Source: Oceanobacter sp.
GTDB lineage: Bacteria > Pseudomonadota > Gammaproteobacteria > Pseudomonadales > Oceanobacteraceae
DNA: 64,000 nt
Direction of reading: 5' to 3'
Assembly: GCA_002733645.1 (NCBI GenBank)
Contig: NVWL01000011.1
Location: 1 to 64,000, forward strand
The notes beneath the pieces were generated by a model. That model did not search any database. It was not told the DNA's origin and saw nothing but the letters and a program-made list of their open reading frames with translations. The translations under genes and the position numbers were made by a program. Below, in pieces: positions 43,089 to 52,912 of this stretch (the first letter of the stretch is position 1; the number at the start of each line of letters is the position of its first letter).

Positions 43089-43310
43089 GATCACAATCCC
43101 TAATCGTTGACCGTCTACTGTCATACTGCCCTAACTCTATGCCTAATGTGAAGGGAACCCAAACGGTTACACTGCGTAGGCTACAGAAACTTAGTTACGA
43201 TTTATTGACGATAGCAGGACGATAACGCCTCAAGATTAACATTGGCGCTTTAAGAGAAATTCTTAACCAGGATTCGTATTAGTAAGAAGGGATCAATCGA
43301 CAATACAAAC

Positions 43311-43347
43311 AAAAACGGCGCCTATGCAAAACATAGACGCCGTTTTT
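43311..43347 (-). terminator. terminator of the oadGAB operon
   Basis: AAAAACGGCGCCTATG and CATAGACGCCGTTTTT form a 16-bp stem with one mismatch and a 5-base loop, with T-rich sequence after it on the minus strand. It starts 15 bp beyond the oadB stop codon. Confidence 0.93.
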
Positions 43348-43361
43348 GAGGAGCGAAATGA

Positions 43362-44663
43362 TTAACCGAAGAAGGAAATCATCACACCAGCCGCCACCGC
43401 AGAACCGATAACACCGGCTACGTTCGGGCCCATCGCGTGCATTAACAAGAAGTTCTGGCCGTTAGCTTCCAGACCTACCTTGTTCGATACACGTGCTGCC
43501 ATAGGTACAGCAGAGACACCGGCCGAACCAATCAATGGGTTGATTGGATCTTTCGACAGCTTATTCATCAGCTTGGCCATCAGTACGCCTGTTGCCGTAC
43601 CTACCATGAAGGCCACTAAGCCCAACACAATAATAGCCAGAGTGCTGCCATTCAAGAAAGCATCTGAGCTCATTTTGTAGCCAACAGATAAACCTAGGAA
43701 GATAGTCACAACGTTGATCAATGCGTTCTGAGCGGTGTCGCTCAAACGTTCAACCACGCCTGATTCCTTCATTAGGTTACCAAAGCAGAACATGCCTAAC
43801 AGAGGTGCCGCAGATGGTAGCAATAAAGCCACCAACACTAGCACTGCCACTGGAAAGACAATCTTCTCACCCTTAGATACGGTGCGAAGCTGGCTCATGC
43901 CAATTTTACGTTCTGCTTCTGACGTTAGCGCTTTCATAATTGGCGGCTGAATCAGAGGAACCAGTGCCATATATGAGTATGCAGCTACCGCAATGGCACC
44001 CAGTAGCTCAGGTGCCAACTTAGAGGCAATAAAGATCGACGTCGGGCCATCAGCACCACCGATAATGCCAATCGCTGCGGCTTGTTGAACAGTAAAGTCC
44101 ATAAGGCCTGCATCTGTCAGTAATACCGCACCAGCAACAGTACCAAAGATACCGAACTGAGCAGCGGCACCTAACAATAGAGTCTTAGGGTTTGCCAACA
44201 AAGGACCAAAGTCTGTCATTGCTCCTACACCCATGAAAATCAACAGAGGTCCAACACCACTGGCAATGGTCATGTTGTAAAAGACATACAGCATACCGCT
44301 GTCATAGCCCGCTGCAGACCCAAGCGCTAACGCCTTTTTGTATATCAGGCTTTCAGCACTGTGGTAGGCATGAAGAATGTCATGCACGGCGGCATCGGCA
44401 GCTAAGCCAAACAATTCGCGGAATTGCGCTAATAGAGCCGCATCCCCACTACGAATCGCAGCTTCTGCTGTCGACCAACCCATACCCGCACTCGGGATGT
44501 TAACCAGTAGAGTACCGACAGCAATCGGAAGCAAGAGAAGTGGTTCAAAACCTTTTTTGATAGCTAAATACAGCATACCAAAGGCCACCAACATCATCAT
44601 TATCTGACCCGGCTCAATATGCGCAATGCCGGTGTCATACCAGAGATTGATAAAGCTTTGCAT
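43362..44663 (-). CDS. oadB: Na+-translocating oxaloacetate decarboxylase, beta subunit
   Basis: A 433-residue integral membrane protein that decarboxylates carboxybiotin and pumps Na+ outwards. Family blocks are [15 protein letters not shown], the Na+-binding region [21 protein letters not shown] (Asp in GGADGP), and [18 protein letters not shown] near the C-terminus. The length is standard. It is the last gene of oadG-oadA-oadB, 13 bp after oadA. Confidence 0.97.
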   Translation of the reverse strand: MQSFINLWYDTGIAHIEPGQIMMMLVAFGMLYLAIKKGFEPLLLLPIAVGTLLVNIPSAGMGWSTAEAAIRSGDAALLAQFRELFGLAADAAVHDILHAYHSAESLIYKKALALGSAAGYDSGMLYVFYNMTIASGVGPLLIFMGVGAMTDFGPLLANPKTLLLGAAAQFGIFGTVAGAVLLTDAGLMDFTVQQAAAIGIIGGADGPTSIFIASKLAPELLGAIAVAAYSYMALVPLIQPPIMKALTSEAERKIGMSQLRTVSKGEKIVFPVAVLVLVALLLPSAAPLLGMFCFGNLMKESGVVERLSDTAQNALINVVTIFLGLSVGYKMSSDAFLNGSTLAIIVLGLVAFMVGTATGVLMAKLMNKLSKDPINPLIGSAGVSAVPMAARVSNKVGLEANGQNFLLMHAMGPNVAGVIGSAVAAGVMISFFG

Positions 44664-44676
44664 TAATCAGTCTCCC

Positions 44677-46455
44677 TTAGCCTAGAGTGTACAGTGTATC
44701 GCCAACCTTCACTGCAGAGCCTTCTTTGGTAGAAACGCTACCAATGGTGCCTGCACGAGGTGCACGAATTTCTGTTTCCATCTTCATGGCTTCAAGAATG
44801 ATCACAACGTCGCCTTCAGCAACGGCCTGACCAGGCTGAACCAGAACTTTCCAGATGTTACCAGCGAGAGGAGCAACGATTGGATCACCACCGCCAGCAG
44901 CAACAGGAGCCGCTGCAGCGGCGCCAGCAGGTGCAGCACCGCCCATAGAAATCGGCGCACCGTTCACAGGGGCAAGCTCTTTCACGTCACCGCCATCGTC
45001 AACTTTTACAACGTATTCGTTGCCATCAACATTGATTGTGAAAGTATCTTCTGCTTCGCCTTTAGGGGCTGGTTCAAACGCATCTGGGTTACCACGGTTC
45101 TCAAGAAACTTAGGAGCAACCTGAGGGAACATAGCAAGAGTCAACGCATCGTCGATGGCGTTTTCAGCCAGTTTGAAGCCTTTCTCGTCAGCCAGTTTCT
45201 TAACGTCTGCAAGTACCTGATCCATTTCGTTATCAATCAAGTCAGCAGGACGACACGTAATCACTTCTTTGCCATCTAGAACACGAGCTTGCAGCTCAGC
45301 ATTCATAGGCGCAGGAGCCGCACCGTATTCGCCTTTCAGGATGCCCTGAGTCTCTTTCGAGATAGACTTGTAACGCTCACCTGTTAATACGTTCAGGACA
45401 GCCTGAGTACCAACGATCTGTGAAGTAGGAGTTACCAGAGGGATGAAACCTAGGTCTTCACGAACGCGAGGGATTTCTTTCAGTACATCATCAAACTTGT
45501 CAGAAGCACCCTGCTCACGCAGCTGGTTTTCCATGTTTGTAAGCATGCCACCCGGAACCTGAGCAACCAAAATACGGCTATCAGTACCACGTAGTGCGCC
45601 TTCAAACTTAGCGTACTTTTTACGCACTTCGCGGAAGTAAGCAGCAATCTCTTCTAACAACAACAGATCAATGCCTGTGTCACGTTCAGTACCTGCCAGC
45701 GCGGCAACAACAGATTCTGTTGCTGTATGGCCGTAGGTCATAGACATAGAAGAAATAGCCGTATCAACTCGGTCAATACCGGCTTCTACTGCTTTCAGAA
45801 TGGTCATATCAGACAGACCAGACGTCGCGTGTGCGTGCAGTTGAACTTCAAGGTCGGTCTGAGCTTTCAGACGAGATACCAATTCAAATGCATTATATGG
45901 AGTCAGAACACCGGCCATATCTTTAATGGCGATAGAGTCTGCACCCATATCTTCAATTTCTTTTGCCAGGCTTACCCAAGCATCCAACGTGTGAACTGGG
46001 CTCGTGGTGTAAGACAAAGTAGCCTGCGCATGCTTACCTTGGTTTTTAACAGCTTTCAGTGCTGTTGCAAGGTTGCGTGGGTCATTCATCGCGTCAAATA
46101 CGCGGAACACGTCTACACCATTGGTAGCGGCTCGCTCGACGAATTTTTCAACCACGTCGTCAGCATAGTGACGGTAGCCAAGCAGGTTTTGACCGCGCAA
46201 CAACATCTGATGCTGAGTCTTCGGCATGGCTTTCTTGAACTCGCGGATACGATCCCATGGATCTTCTCCGAGGAAGCGGATGCATGAATCAAATGTAGCG
46301 CCGCCCCAAGATTCAAGCGACCAGTAACCTACCTGATCAAGTTTATCTGCAATGGGGAGCATGTCGTCTATGCGCATGCGAGTCGCCAGAATGGACTGGT
46401 GAGCGTCGCGCAATACGACGTCTGTGATACCTAATGGTTTCTTAGAATCGGTCAT
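44677..46455 (-). CDS. oadA: oxaloacetate decarboxylase, alpha subunit
   Basis: A 592-residue protein. The N-terminal carboxyltransferase TIM barrel has [16 protein letters not shown] and [20 protein letters not shown]. After the conserved carboxylase domain comes an Ala/Pro/Gly-rich hinge ([19 protein letters not shown]). The biotinyl domain has the biotin-lysine motif EAMKMETEI about 35 residues from the end. It transfers the carboxyl group of oxaloacetate to biotin. It lies downstream of oadG on the same strand. Confidence 0.97.
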   Translation of the reverse strand: MTDSKKPLGITDVVLRDAHQSILATRMRIDDMLPIADKLDQVGYWSLESWGGATFDSCIRFLGEDPWDRIREFKKAMPKTQHQMLLRGQNLLGYRHYADDVVEKFVERAATNGVDVFRVFDAMNDPRNLATALKAVKNQGKHAQATLSYTTSPVHTLDAWVSLAKEIEDMGADSIAIKDMAGVLTPYNAFELVSRLKAQTDLEVQLHAHATSGLSDMTILKAVEAGIDRVDTAISSMSMTYGHTATESVVAALAGTERDTGIDLLLLEEIAAYFREVRKKYAKFEGALRGTDSRILVAQVPGGMLTNMENQLREQGASDKFDDVLKEIPRVREDLGFIPLVTPTSQIVGTQAVLNVLTGERYKSISKETQGILKGEYGAAPAPMNAELQARVLDGKEVITCRPADLIDNEMDQVLADVKKLADEKGFKLAENAIDDALTLAMFPQVAPKFLENRGNPDAFEPAPKGEAEDTFTINVDGNEYVVKVDDGGDVKELAPVNGAPISMGGAAPAGAAAAAPVAAGGGDPIVAPLAGNIWKVLVQPGQAVAEGDVVIILEAMKMETEIRAPRAGTIGSVSTKEGSAVKVGDTLYTLG

Positions 46456-46514
46456 GGGTGATGGCCTTTTCTTCCGTAAACGTTGTTAACGTATGGGTTA
46501 TTCTTAATCGCGAG

Positions 46515-46763
46515 CTACTTTTGGCGCGCGCGATGCTCTTTTACCGCAGCTGAAAGCACTTTCAGCAATTGCGGGTCTACACCTTGAGTTTGTGGACCAG
46601 CGGCTGCAGGGGCAGGCGCGGCAACTTCTTCAGGTGTAAGTTTGGTGACCAGTTTGGACATAAAGCTGGTGATAAAAACCAAGATCGTCAAAAACGCGAA
46701 CACGGTTCCCATACCAAAGGCCATCAATTCCAAACCTTGCGCTACTAGACTTGGCTCAGTCAT
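46515..46763 (-). CDS. oadG: oxaloacetate decarboxylase, gamma subunit
   Basis: An 82-residue small membrane protein: one transmembrane segment (GLELMAFGMGTVFAFLTILVFI, split at the first Gly) followed by an Ala/Pro-rich linker and a short cytoplasmic tail. This is the normal form of OadG, which bridges the alpha and beta subunits. It is the first gene of the oadGAB operon. Confidence 0.93.
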   Translation of the reverse strand: MTEPSLVAQGLELMAFGMGTVFAFLTILVFITSFMSKLVTKLTPEEVAAPAPAAAGPQTQGVDPQLLKVLSAAVKEHRARQK

Positions 46764-46976
46764 GCAGGCGGCTCCTCATTAAACATTGTGAAGATGCTTG
46801 CTGCGATTCCAGTAAGACGCAGAACGCCCTACCAAGGGGTCGGCAAGCTGCGCTAGAGTACTTAATCTGCCAATGTAAAGCAACTGCAACAAACGGCCAA
46901 ACTGGCCTTATACCCTGCCCCTCACGTATACTCGCGACCCGATCCGCCCTAGACAATCAAAGCGTTATTACCCGTC

Positions 46977-47978
46977 ATGTTTACAGGCCAACTTCCATTT
47001 ACCGACATGCCCCGCCCGTACATTGCCCTTGCGCCGATGGAAGGCCTGATGGATGGTACCTTTAGGGAGCTAATGACGTCTGTTGGCGGCATTGACCACT
47101 GCGTCACGGAATTTGTCCGAGTCACAGGACAACTACTGCCACCTAAAGTGTTTTATCGCCTTTGCCCCGAGTTACGCAATGGCGGAAAAACTCAAGCGGG
47201 TACGCCAGTGCACGTCCAGTTATTAGGCAGCGAACCAGAACTCATGGCTGAAAACGCGGCATTAGCGGCGAGTTTGGGCGCGCCTGCGATTGATCTTAAC
47301 TTTGGCTGCCCAGCCAAAACTGTCAATCGCCATATGGGTGGAGCCGTATTACTGCAGTACCCAGAATTACTGCACAGCATTACTAGCGCCGTACGCAAAG
47401 CCGTCCCAGATCACATCCCTGTCACTGCAAAAATGCGCTTAGGTTTTACCGACAAATCCGTTGCCTTAGTCAATGCTCAAGCATTAGAAGCAGCCGGAAT
47501 TCAGTGGCTGACCGTTCATGCACGTACCAAAACCGAAGGTTACAAACCACCGGCCTACTGGGAGTGGATTAGACAAATAAAAGACGTGGTAAATATTCCC
47601 GTACTCGCCAATGGCGAAATCTGGACACCCGAACACGCTGAACAATGCCAACAAGAAAGTGGCTCTGACATTTTAATGATAGGTCGTGGATTAGTCGCCG
47701 TGCCCGATTTGGGCTTGCAGATCAAAGACCCGAAGCATACACCTATGACGTGGCAAGAAAGCCTAGGATTAATGAAAGTGCTGGCGGAATCGTTACCACA
47801 CTTACAGGACAAACAGCTAACATCGCGAATGAAGCAGTGGCTGCATTATTTTTCAATGCAATCACCTGAGATTGCTCAAGTATTTGAAGTGGTCAAGCGT
47901 GAACTCAATAAAGACATATTCTTTAGAGCGCTAGACAATGCCTGTACTGATATATCCAACACGTTAGCTGCCCAATAG
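46977..47978 (+). CDS. dusC: tRNA-dihydrouridine synthase C
   Basis: A 333-residue flavin enzyme of the Dus family that reduces U16 in tRNA. FMN and active-site motifs are IALAPMEGLMDGTFREL, the catalytic region IDLNFGCPAKTVNRHMGG (Cys), VTAKMRLGF, TVHARTKTEGY and PVLANGEIW. The pattern LLPPKVFYRLCPELRNG is typical of DusC. The start at 46977 has no clear ribosome site, and the ATG at 47007 (MPRPYIALAPMEG) is a good alternative. It is divergent from the oad operon. Confidence 0.92.
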   Translation: MFTGQLPFTDMPRPYIALAPMEGLMDGTFRELMTSVGGIDHCVTEFVRVTGQLLPPKVFYRLCPELRNGGKTQAGTPVHVQLLGSEPELMAENAALAASLGAPAIDLNFGCPAKTVNRHMGGAVLLQYPELLHSITSAVRKAVPDHIPVTAKMRLGFTDKSVALVNAQALEAAGIQWLTVHARTKTEGYKPPAYWEWIRQIKDVVNIPVLANGEIWTPEHAEQCQQESGSDILMIGRGLVAVPDLGLQIKDPKHTPMTWQESLGLMKVLAESLPHLQDKQLTSRMKQWLHYFSMQSPEIAQVFEVVKRELNKDIFFRALDNACTDISNTLAAQ

Positions 47979-48052
47979 GGACTACTTCCACTGCGTCACT
48001 CATGTATGCTATCTGCACTCACTATTAACTCGCACTGTACATTGGCACTTAG

Positions 48053-48535
48053 ATGACTGAGAAAATTTCTATTTTTGCCGACGTGCAAAATATCTATTAC
48101 ACCACTCGGCAATCGTTTGGTCGTCATTTCAATTACCAAGCACTATGGGATGAACTGACTCAGGGCCGAGAAGTCGTACGAGCTGTTGCTTATGCGATTG
48201 ATCGTGGTGATGCGGCGCAAATGAATTTTCAGCGCATTCTCAAAGAGATCGGTTTTGAAGTGCGTTTAAAACCCTATATTCAACGCCGCGACGGTTCGGC
48301 TAAAGGCGACTGGGATGTGGGCATTACCATTGATTTAGTGGATGCCGCAGCGGCATCCGATATTGTCGTTTTATTATCAGGCGATGGTGATTTTGATCTC
48401 GCACTTGAGCGAGCCAGAAAAGATGGTGCGAAATCTTGGGTGTATGGCGCCGAGGCTTTAACTGCGCAGTCGTTAATTAATGCTGCTGATACATTTGTGC
48501 CGATTGATGAGCGTTTATTGCTGGGAAAAAAGTAG
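48053..48535 (+). CDS. NYN-domain (LabA/DUF88-like) putative nuclease
   Basis: A 160-residue protein consisting of one NYN (PIN-like) domain. The acidic residues expected in the active site are present in ISIFADVQNIYY, GDWDVGITIDLVDAAAASD and VVLLSGDGDFDLALERAR. Relatives include LabA and are predicted RNases. The target is unknown. It follows dusC in the same direction with a gap of about 75 bp. Confidence 0.88.
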   Translation: MTEKISIFADVQNIYYTTRQSFGRHFNYQALWDELTQGREVVRAVAYAIDRGDAAQMNFQRILKEIGFEVRLKPYIQRRDGSAKGDWDVGITIDLVDAAAASDIVVLLSGDGDFDLALERARKDGAKSWVYGAEALTAQSLINAADTFVPIDERLLLGKK

Positions 48536-48563
48536 TGAGTTTTCACACAATAATTAGCGATAA

Positions 48564-49253
48564 CTATTTAACAAAAGACGCCACTTCATCAGCCGTCAGT
48601 GCTCGCCACTGCCCTTCTTGAATATCTAAACGCACTTCACCAATTTGCTCACGATGCAGCGCAACCACACGATTACCCACGGCGGCAAACATGCGTTTTA
48701 CTTGGTGATACTTACCTTCTGTAATTGTCAGTAGGACTTCTGTCGGGGTAACAAACTCTAATGCGGCCGGTAATGTTGGTTCAGTAATGCCTTGAAATAT
48801 TACACCTGTGCGAAGACGATCAGCAGCGTCACTGGTAAGTGGACGCGACAAGCCAACGCGATAAGTTTTTTTGCAGTGACTCTCTGGCCGAATAATGTCG
48901 AACGACCAATGACCGTCGTCGGTGGCTAACACTAACCCTGTGGTGTCGGCATCCAAACGCCCAACGACATGAAGCTCGCTGTGATCTGGTAGATCGACAT
49001 GAGTAAACACCGATGGATACGCTTCGTCTTTATTCGAGCAGATGGTGTTTTTAGGTTTATGAATCAGCAGGTAACGAAAGGGTCTTGGGATGAGCTTTTC
49101 ACCATTTAGGCGAATATCTCGATGGGTATGCACCTGACACCGAATATCAGTGATGAGCTCGCCGTCGACGGTGACCTCACCTGCGAGGATGCAACGAGTT
49201 GCCTCATCTCGTGTCAGAGTGGTGCTGATGCATATGAGTTTATCTAAACGCAT
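48564..49253 (-). CDS. rsuA: 16S rRNA pseudouridine(516) synthase
   Basis: A 229-residue enzyme with an N-terminal S4 RNA-binding domain (MRLDKLICISTTLTRDEAT) and the RsuA-type catalytic domain: LHVVGRLDADTTGLVLATDD (Asp nucleophile) and EGKYHQVKRMFAAVGNRV. The length equals that of E. coli RsuA. It follows cmoB by 9 bp, making a cmoA-cmoB-rsuA RNA-modification unit. Confidence 0.95.
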   Translation of the reverse strand: MRLDKLICISTTLTRDEATRCILAGEVTVDGELITDIRCQVHTHRDIRLNGEKLIPRPFRYLLIHKPKNTICSNKDEAYPSVFTHVDLPDHSELHVVGRLDADTTGLVLATDDGHWSFDIIRPESHCKKTYRVGLSRPLTSDAADRLRTGVIFQGITEPTLPAALEFVTPTEVLLTITEGKYHQVKRMFAAVGNRVVALHREQIGEVRLDIQEGQWRALTADEVASFVK

Positions 49254-49262
49254 TTAATGCCA

Positions 49263-50270
49263 TTAGGGTGCTTCCGCCAGAATCACCGCTCTTAGCGGTG
49301 CTGGGTAACCTTCTACGGTGAGGTCGTGATTATCCGCATCTAAAAAATCAGGCAGTGAGTTAAAACGCATCCAATCCGTTGTACGTTGTTCTTCGATGCT
49401 GGTTTGATTCAAATCGACCACGCGTGGATTGCGTAAACCGGCACGACGACACCACAATAATAATGTCTCCACCGACGGTAAAAACCACACATTACGCATC
49501 ATCGCGTAACGATCTTCTGGCATTAACACTTCACCGAGTTTTCCTTCTATCACTAGAGTTTCTAACACCAGCTGCCCACCCGGACGCAATGTGTCACGGA
49601 GCTCTTGAATATGATCAATCGGAGATTTTCGGTGATACAGAACCCCCATTGAGAAGGTGGTATCAAAAGATTGTAAACGCGCTGGCACATCTTCCATTTT
49701 TAGCGGTAAGAGATCGGCTTTTAATGGGCCTAACGCTTTTTCTGCATAGCGCTTCATCGCTTGAAACTGCATTAAAAATAATCGCGACGGATCAACCCCC
49801 ACCACACGATCGGCTCCACCACCTAACATTCGCCACATGTGATAACCGGAACCACAACCGACATCAAGAATAGTTCGACCTTTGAGCGGCGCAAGATGAG
49901 GAGCCACGCGATCCCACTTCCAGTCAGAGTGCCATTCGGTATCTACGTAGGTATCAAAAAATCGAAACGGGCCTTTACGCCAAGGCATTAAGCCACGCAG
50001 GCCCTCTTCAACTTTTTGTTTCTCTTCGGCACTCACATCTGTTTTAGTCAGGGCAAGATCACTGACACTCAGATTACAGGTATCAGGCTTGATCGCAGGT
50101 AAAGACTCCAATGCTTCCAGCCAACGTTCTTGGTCGCCATGTTCTTTATCATGCAGAATTTCTTGTAATTGATCCTTGAGTACATTCCCCCAAGGAGCAA
50201 ATTTTCCTTCTTGCATAAATTCATGTATTTCATCAAACCAGTGGAGCAATGTATTATTTTCTACAGACAT
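49263..50270 (-). CDS. cmoB: tRNA U34 carboxymethyltransferase CmoB
   Basis: A 335-residue enzyme that transfers the carboxymethyl group of carboxy-SAM to 5-hydroxyuridine at the wobble base. The cofactor motif is GRTILDVGCGSGYHMWRMLG, and family blocks include GLMPWRKGPFRFFDTYVDTE, MGVLYHRKSPIDHIQEL and VETLLLWCRRAGLR. The length is normal. It is encoded just after cmoA, which makes the cofactor. Confidence 0.97.
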   Translation of the reverse strand: MSVENNTLLHWFDEIHEFMQEGKFAPWGNVLKDQLQEILHDKEHGDQERWLEALESLPAIKPDTCNLSVSDLALTKTDVSAEEKQKVEEGLRGLMPWRKGPFRFFDTYVDTEWHSDWKWDRVAPHLAPLKGRTILDVGCGSGYHMWRMLGGGADRVVGVDPSRLFLMQFQAMKRYAEKALGPLKADLLPLKMEDVPARLQSFDTTFSMGVLYHRKSPIDHIQELRDTLRPGGQLVLETLVIEGKLGEVLMPEDRYAMMRNVWFLPSVETLLLWCRRAGLRNPRVVDLNQTSIEEQRTTDWMRFNSLPDFLDADNHDLTVEGYPAPLRAVILAEAP

Positions 50271-50288
50271 GACAAGCTATTGATCCAG

Positions 50289-51014
50289 TTATTTGATGGC
50301 AAGATAGGATACAAAATTAAAACACTGATACCAGCGAATCACTTGAGAAAAACCCGCCGCTTTTAAACGCTCAATATGCACCGCTTCGGTTTCTGGAATC
50401 AATACGTTTTCAATTGCACTGCGTTTTTGCGCGATCTCTAAATCAGAGTAGCCATTGGCGCGTTTAAAATCATGATGTAATTCTGTTTGAATAGCTTGCT
50501 CGGTTTCATCAAAGGCGATTTTTTCTGACAAAATTAGCACTCCACCAGCACAGGTGGCATTGGCAATATTTGTTAATAACGGTAAACGCTTTTCGAGTTC
50601 GATAAATTGCAGTACAAAATTCAGCGCTGTGACTGACGCATTTTCCAGTGGGTATTCGCACACGTCGGCACAAACAAAATCGACCGGTGTGCCGTCATCA
50701 TCTAATGCAAGATAATGCCCAGCTCGTTCTAGCATGGATTCGGAGTTATCGATTCCAATGATACGGCAATTTGGTGTTTTCAATGCATGACGCATCGCCA
50801 GAGTAACAGCGCCTAACGAACAACCGAGGTCATATACATTGGTGCCTGCTTGCGCATAGCGCGCGGCGATGGTGCCACTCATGGCAACGGTTTCAGCATA
50901 ACCGGGGACTGAGCGTTTGATCATATCTGGAAATACACGGGCTACCGCGGTATCAAACGCGAAGTTTGGCACGTCGCCAAGGGCGCTTTGGTAGATGTCG
51001 TCACGTTCACTCAT
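50289..51014 (-). CDS. cmoA: carboxy-S-adenosyl-L-methionine synthase CmoA
   Basis: A 241-residue methyltransferase-fold enzyme that makes carboxy-SAM from SAM and prephenate. Seen are RVFPDMIKRSVPGYAETV, the cofactor loop NVYDLGCSLGAVTLAMR, and FVLQFIELEKRLPLL followed by the LSEKIAF strand, all typical of CmoA. It is the first gene of cmoA-cmoB-rsuA and lies downstream of the diguanylate cyclase gene with a gap of about 60 bp. Confidence 0.97.
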   Translation of the reverse strand: MSERDDIYQSALGDVPNFAFDTAVARVFPDMIKRSVPGYAETVAMSGTIAARYAQAGTNVYDLGCSLGAVTLAMRHALKTPNCRIIGIDNSESMLERAGHYLALDDDGTPVDFVCADVCEYPLENASVTALNFVLQFIELEKRLPLLTNIANATCAGGVLILSEKIAFDETEQAIQTELHHDFKRANGYSDLEIAQKRSAIENVLIPETEAVHIERLKAAGFSQVIRWYQCFNFVSYLAIK

Positions 51015-51076
51015 AGAAAGTCCAGATACAGTAATCTGGGGATTTTAGCTCAGCTAGACAAGCGCGGCCAACGGTA

Positions 51077-52843
51077 TCAACCCATTACCGTGGTATTGCG
51101 GCCTAATTCCTTAGCTTTATACAAGCACTTGTCAGCTCGTGTGAGCGTATCCACTAACAACTCTCGACCATCATTAATAGCGACTCCCAAACTGCAAGTC
51201 ACTGCAATTCGTTCGTCATCACACGTAAAAGCAAGATTCTCGATATTCCCCCGAATACGCTCGGCCAGTTCGTAAAGGGCACTTTCTGATGCACCAACGA
51301 CCAGTACAGTAAACTCCTCCCCGCCGTATCGATACAAGGAATCAGAGTAACGTAGCGAATCTGATACTCGCCGTGCAAATTCACTTAATATTGCATCCCC
51401 GACTGGGTGCCCAAAACTGTCATTCACCACTTTAAAGTGATCAATATCAATCATAATAATGGCTACCTGCTCCCCAGAACGAGAACCATGCGCCTGCAAC
51501 TGCTCTAGTCGTGCATCTAAACTCGATTTATTCGCAGTAGAGGTTAGATGATCAATACGCACCTCGCGCCTCAACGCTTCAAATTGCTGTTCAATCGCTT
51601 CACCATGAGATACGAACGCGCCAAGACCTACCGTTCCATCCACTTCTATCGCCCAAACACTCGCCAATACTACAAACGCTTTTCCATTGTGGTTCAGTGC
51701 ATGTATTCGAAATGTACGACGACGAAGATGCTTCATTTTTTTATTAGTAATTGCCCGGTCTAGTACAGACCAAAAACGCTCACGATGCTCCTCGGGCAGA
51801 AGCTGCGCTATGTTCAGGCTGATAAAATCTGACTGCGCATAGCCGAACATAGTCGCTACACCTACATTGGCATCTTGTATATCCCCTTCTCGAGTTAAGA
51901 ATAAAACACCGCCTGGCATTGAATCCATCATGGTCGCTAAACGTTTTTGCATGGACTCTCTGACCTCAACTTCTGCGACTAAACGCTGAAACCAACGATC
52001 TTCCTGGCTGGCATTCCACATCAAGCCAGCAAAGGCGGTCATACAAAATCCGGTTATCATGATGCCAAATCCAAATGCCACACTGAGATATCCAGAGTTC
52101 ACACAATGAAATAGCAAGACTCCGAGCACAAGGGGCACCACCACAATCGGCAGTAATAGTCGGTTTATCTGACGCCATCCGGGGAGTGCTTCTTTATGAA
52201 ATTCAGAATTTTTCTTATTAATTAATAAGGCATTTGCGAGAAACTGGATGAAGAATAAAACAGCGGTATGCACTGCGATTGATGCGAAAAATTTCACCTT
52301 GAAAAGGCTATGGGCATCAAGTAAATAAGTCACTAACGCGGCGAGTGATATAAAAAAACCAACACCAAGAATACAGCGTATCACCCAGATACATCGATCA
52401 CTGACTTGTTGTGAGCACATCATTAATGCGCCGCTTAATATAAATAAGATGCACGTTGCTGGGGAGGGCCGCCCAGGTAGATTGTTACTGTAGTCATCTG
52501 GCCAAAAAAATTCGTCAATCCCCAAATTTATATTGAGCAAGTACTCAATAAGTGAAGTACCCATCAGTAACATCAAAATCAAACCAGAGATCTGCAACCC
52601 ATGTCGTTCTCTGGCGGCCTGGCCAAGCAGAATACCAATACCGCTAATCGCAAACGCCAGTGCCGTATTGAACTTCATGCTAGGAAAATCAGGGGAAAGG
52701 GTCGTCAAAGAGTGAATATTCATCACCCATCCGAGCATAACGAGTAACGCTACTGCGAAAATAAAATACCCAAGGAAGCGCAGACTAAACAACAAGGGGC
52801 CTTGTTGATTAGGGGTGTACGTGGAAGTACTCACTAATGACAT
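51077..52843 (-). CDS. membrane diguanylate cyclase with PAS domain
   Basis: A protein of about 588 residues. The N-terminal 280 residues or so hold about eight transmembrane segments in a MASE-like sensor. A PAS domain (SMPGGVLFLTREGDIQDANVG) and a C-terminal GGDEF domain follow, with the active site YRYGGEEFTVLV. The I-site RxxD appears as RREVRIDHL at the domain entrance or is degenerate. The cyclase makes c-di-GMP, which controls motility against biofilm. The frame is open to 52879, but the ATG at 52843 has AAGGA upstream. Confidence 0.92.
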   Translation of the reverse strand: MSLVSTSTYTPNQQGPLLFSLRFLGYFIFAVALLVMLGWVMNIHSLTTLSPDFPSMKFNTALAFAISGIGILLGQAARERHGLQISGLILMLLMGTSLIEYLLNINLGIDEFFWPDDYSNNLPGRPSPATCILFILSGALMMCSQQVSDRCIWVIRCILGVGFFISLAALVTYLLDAHSLFKVKFFASIAVHTAVLFFIQFLANALLINKKNSEFHKEALPGWRQINRLLLPIVVVPLVLGVLLFHCVNSGYLSVAFGFGIMITGFCMTAFAGLMWNASQEDRWFQRLVAEVEVRESMQKRLATMMDSMPGGVLFLTREGDIQDANVGVATMFGYAQSDFISLNIAQLLPEEHRERFWSVLDRAITNKKMKHLRRRTFRIHALNHNGKAFVVLASVWAIEVDGTVGLGAFVSHGEAIEQQFEALRREVRIDHLTSTANKSSLDARLEQLQAHGSRSGEQVAIIMIDIDHFKVVNDSFGHPVGDAILSEFARRVSDSLRYSDSLYRYGGEEFTVLVVGASESALYELAERIRGNIENLAFTCDDERIAVTCSLGVAINDGRELLVDTLTRADKCLYKAKELGRNTTVMG

Positions 52844-52912
52844 AGTAACAATCCTTCGGCCTGTCTCATCAGGCCACATATTCAGGCTAGTTTACTTATG
52901 TGGAGTCGTGAG

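Noticed and set aside
43089-43124. Twelve-codon longer EgtB start
   Set aside because: Both starts have similar weak ribosome sites; the shorter form already has a full-length N-terminus relative to the family, so it was preferred.
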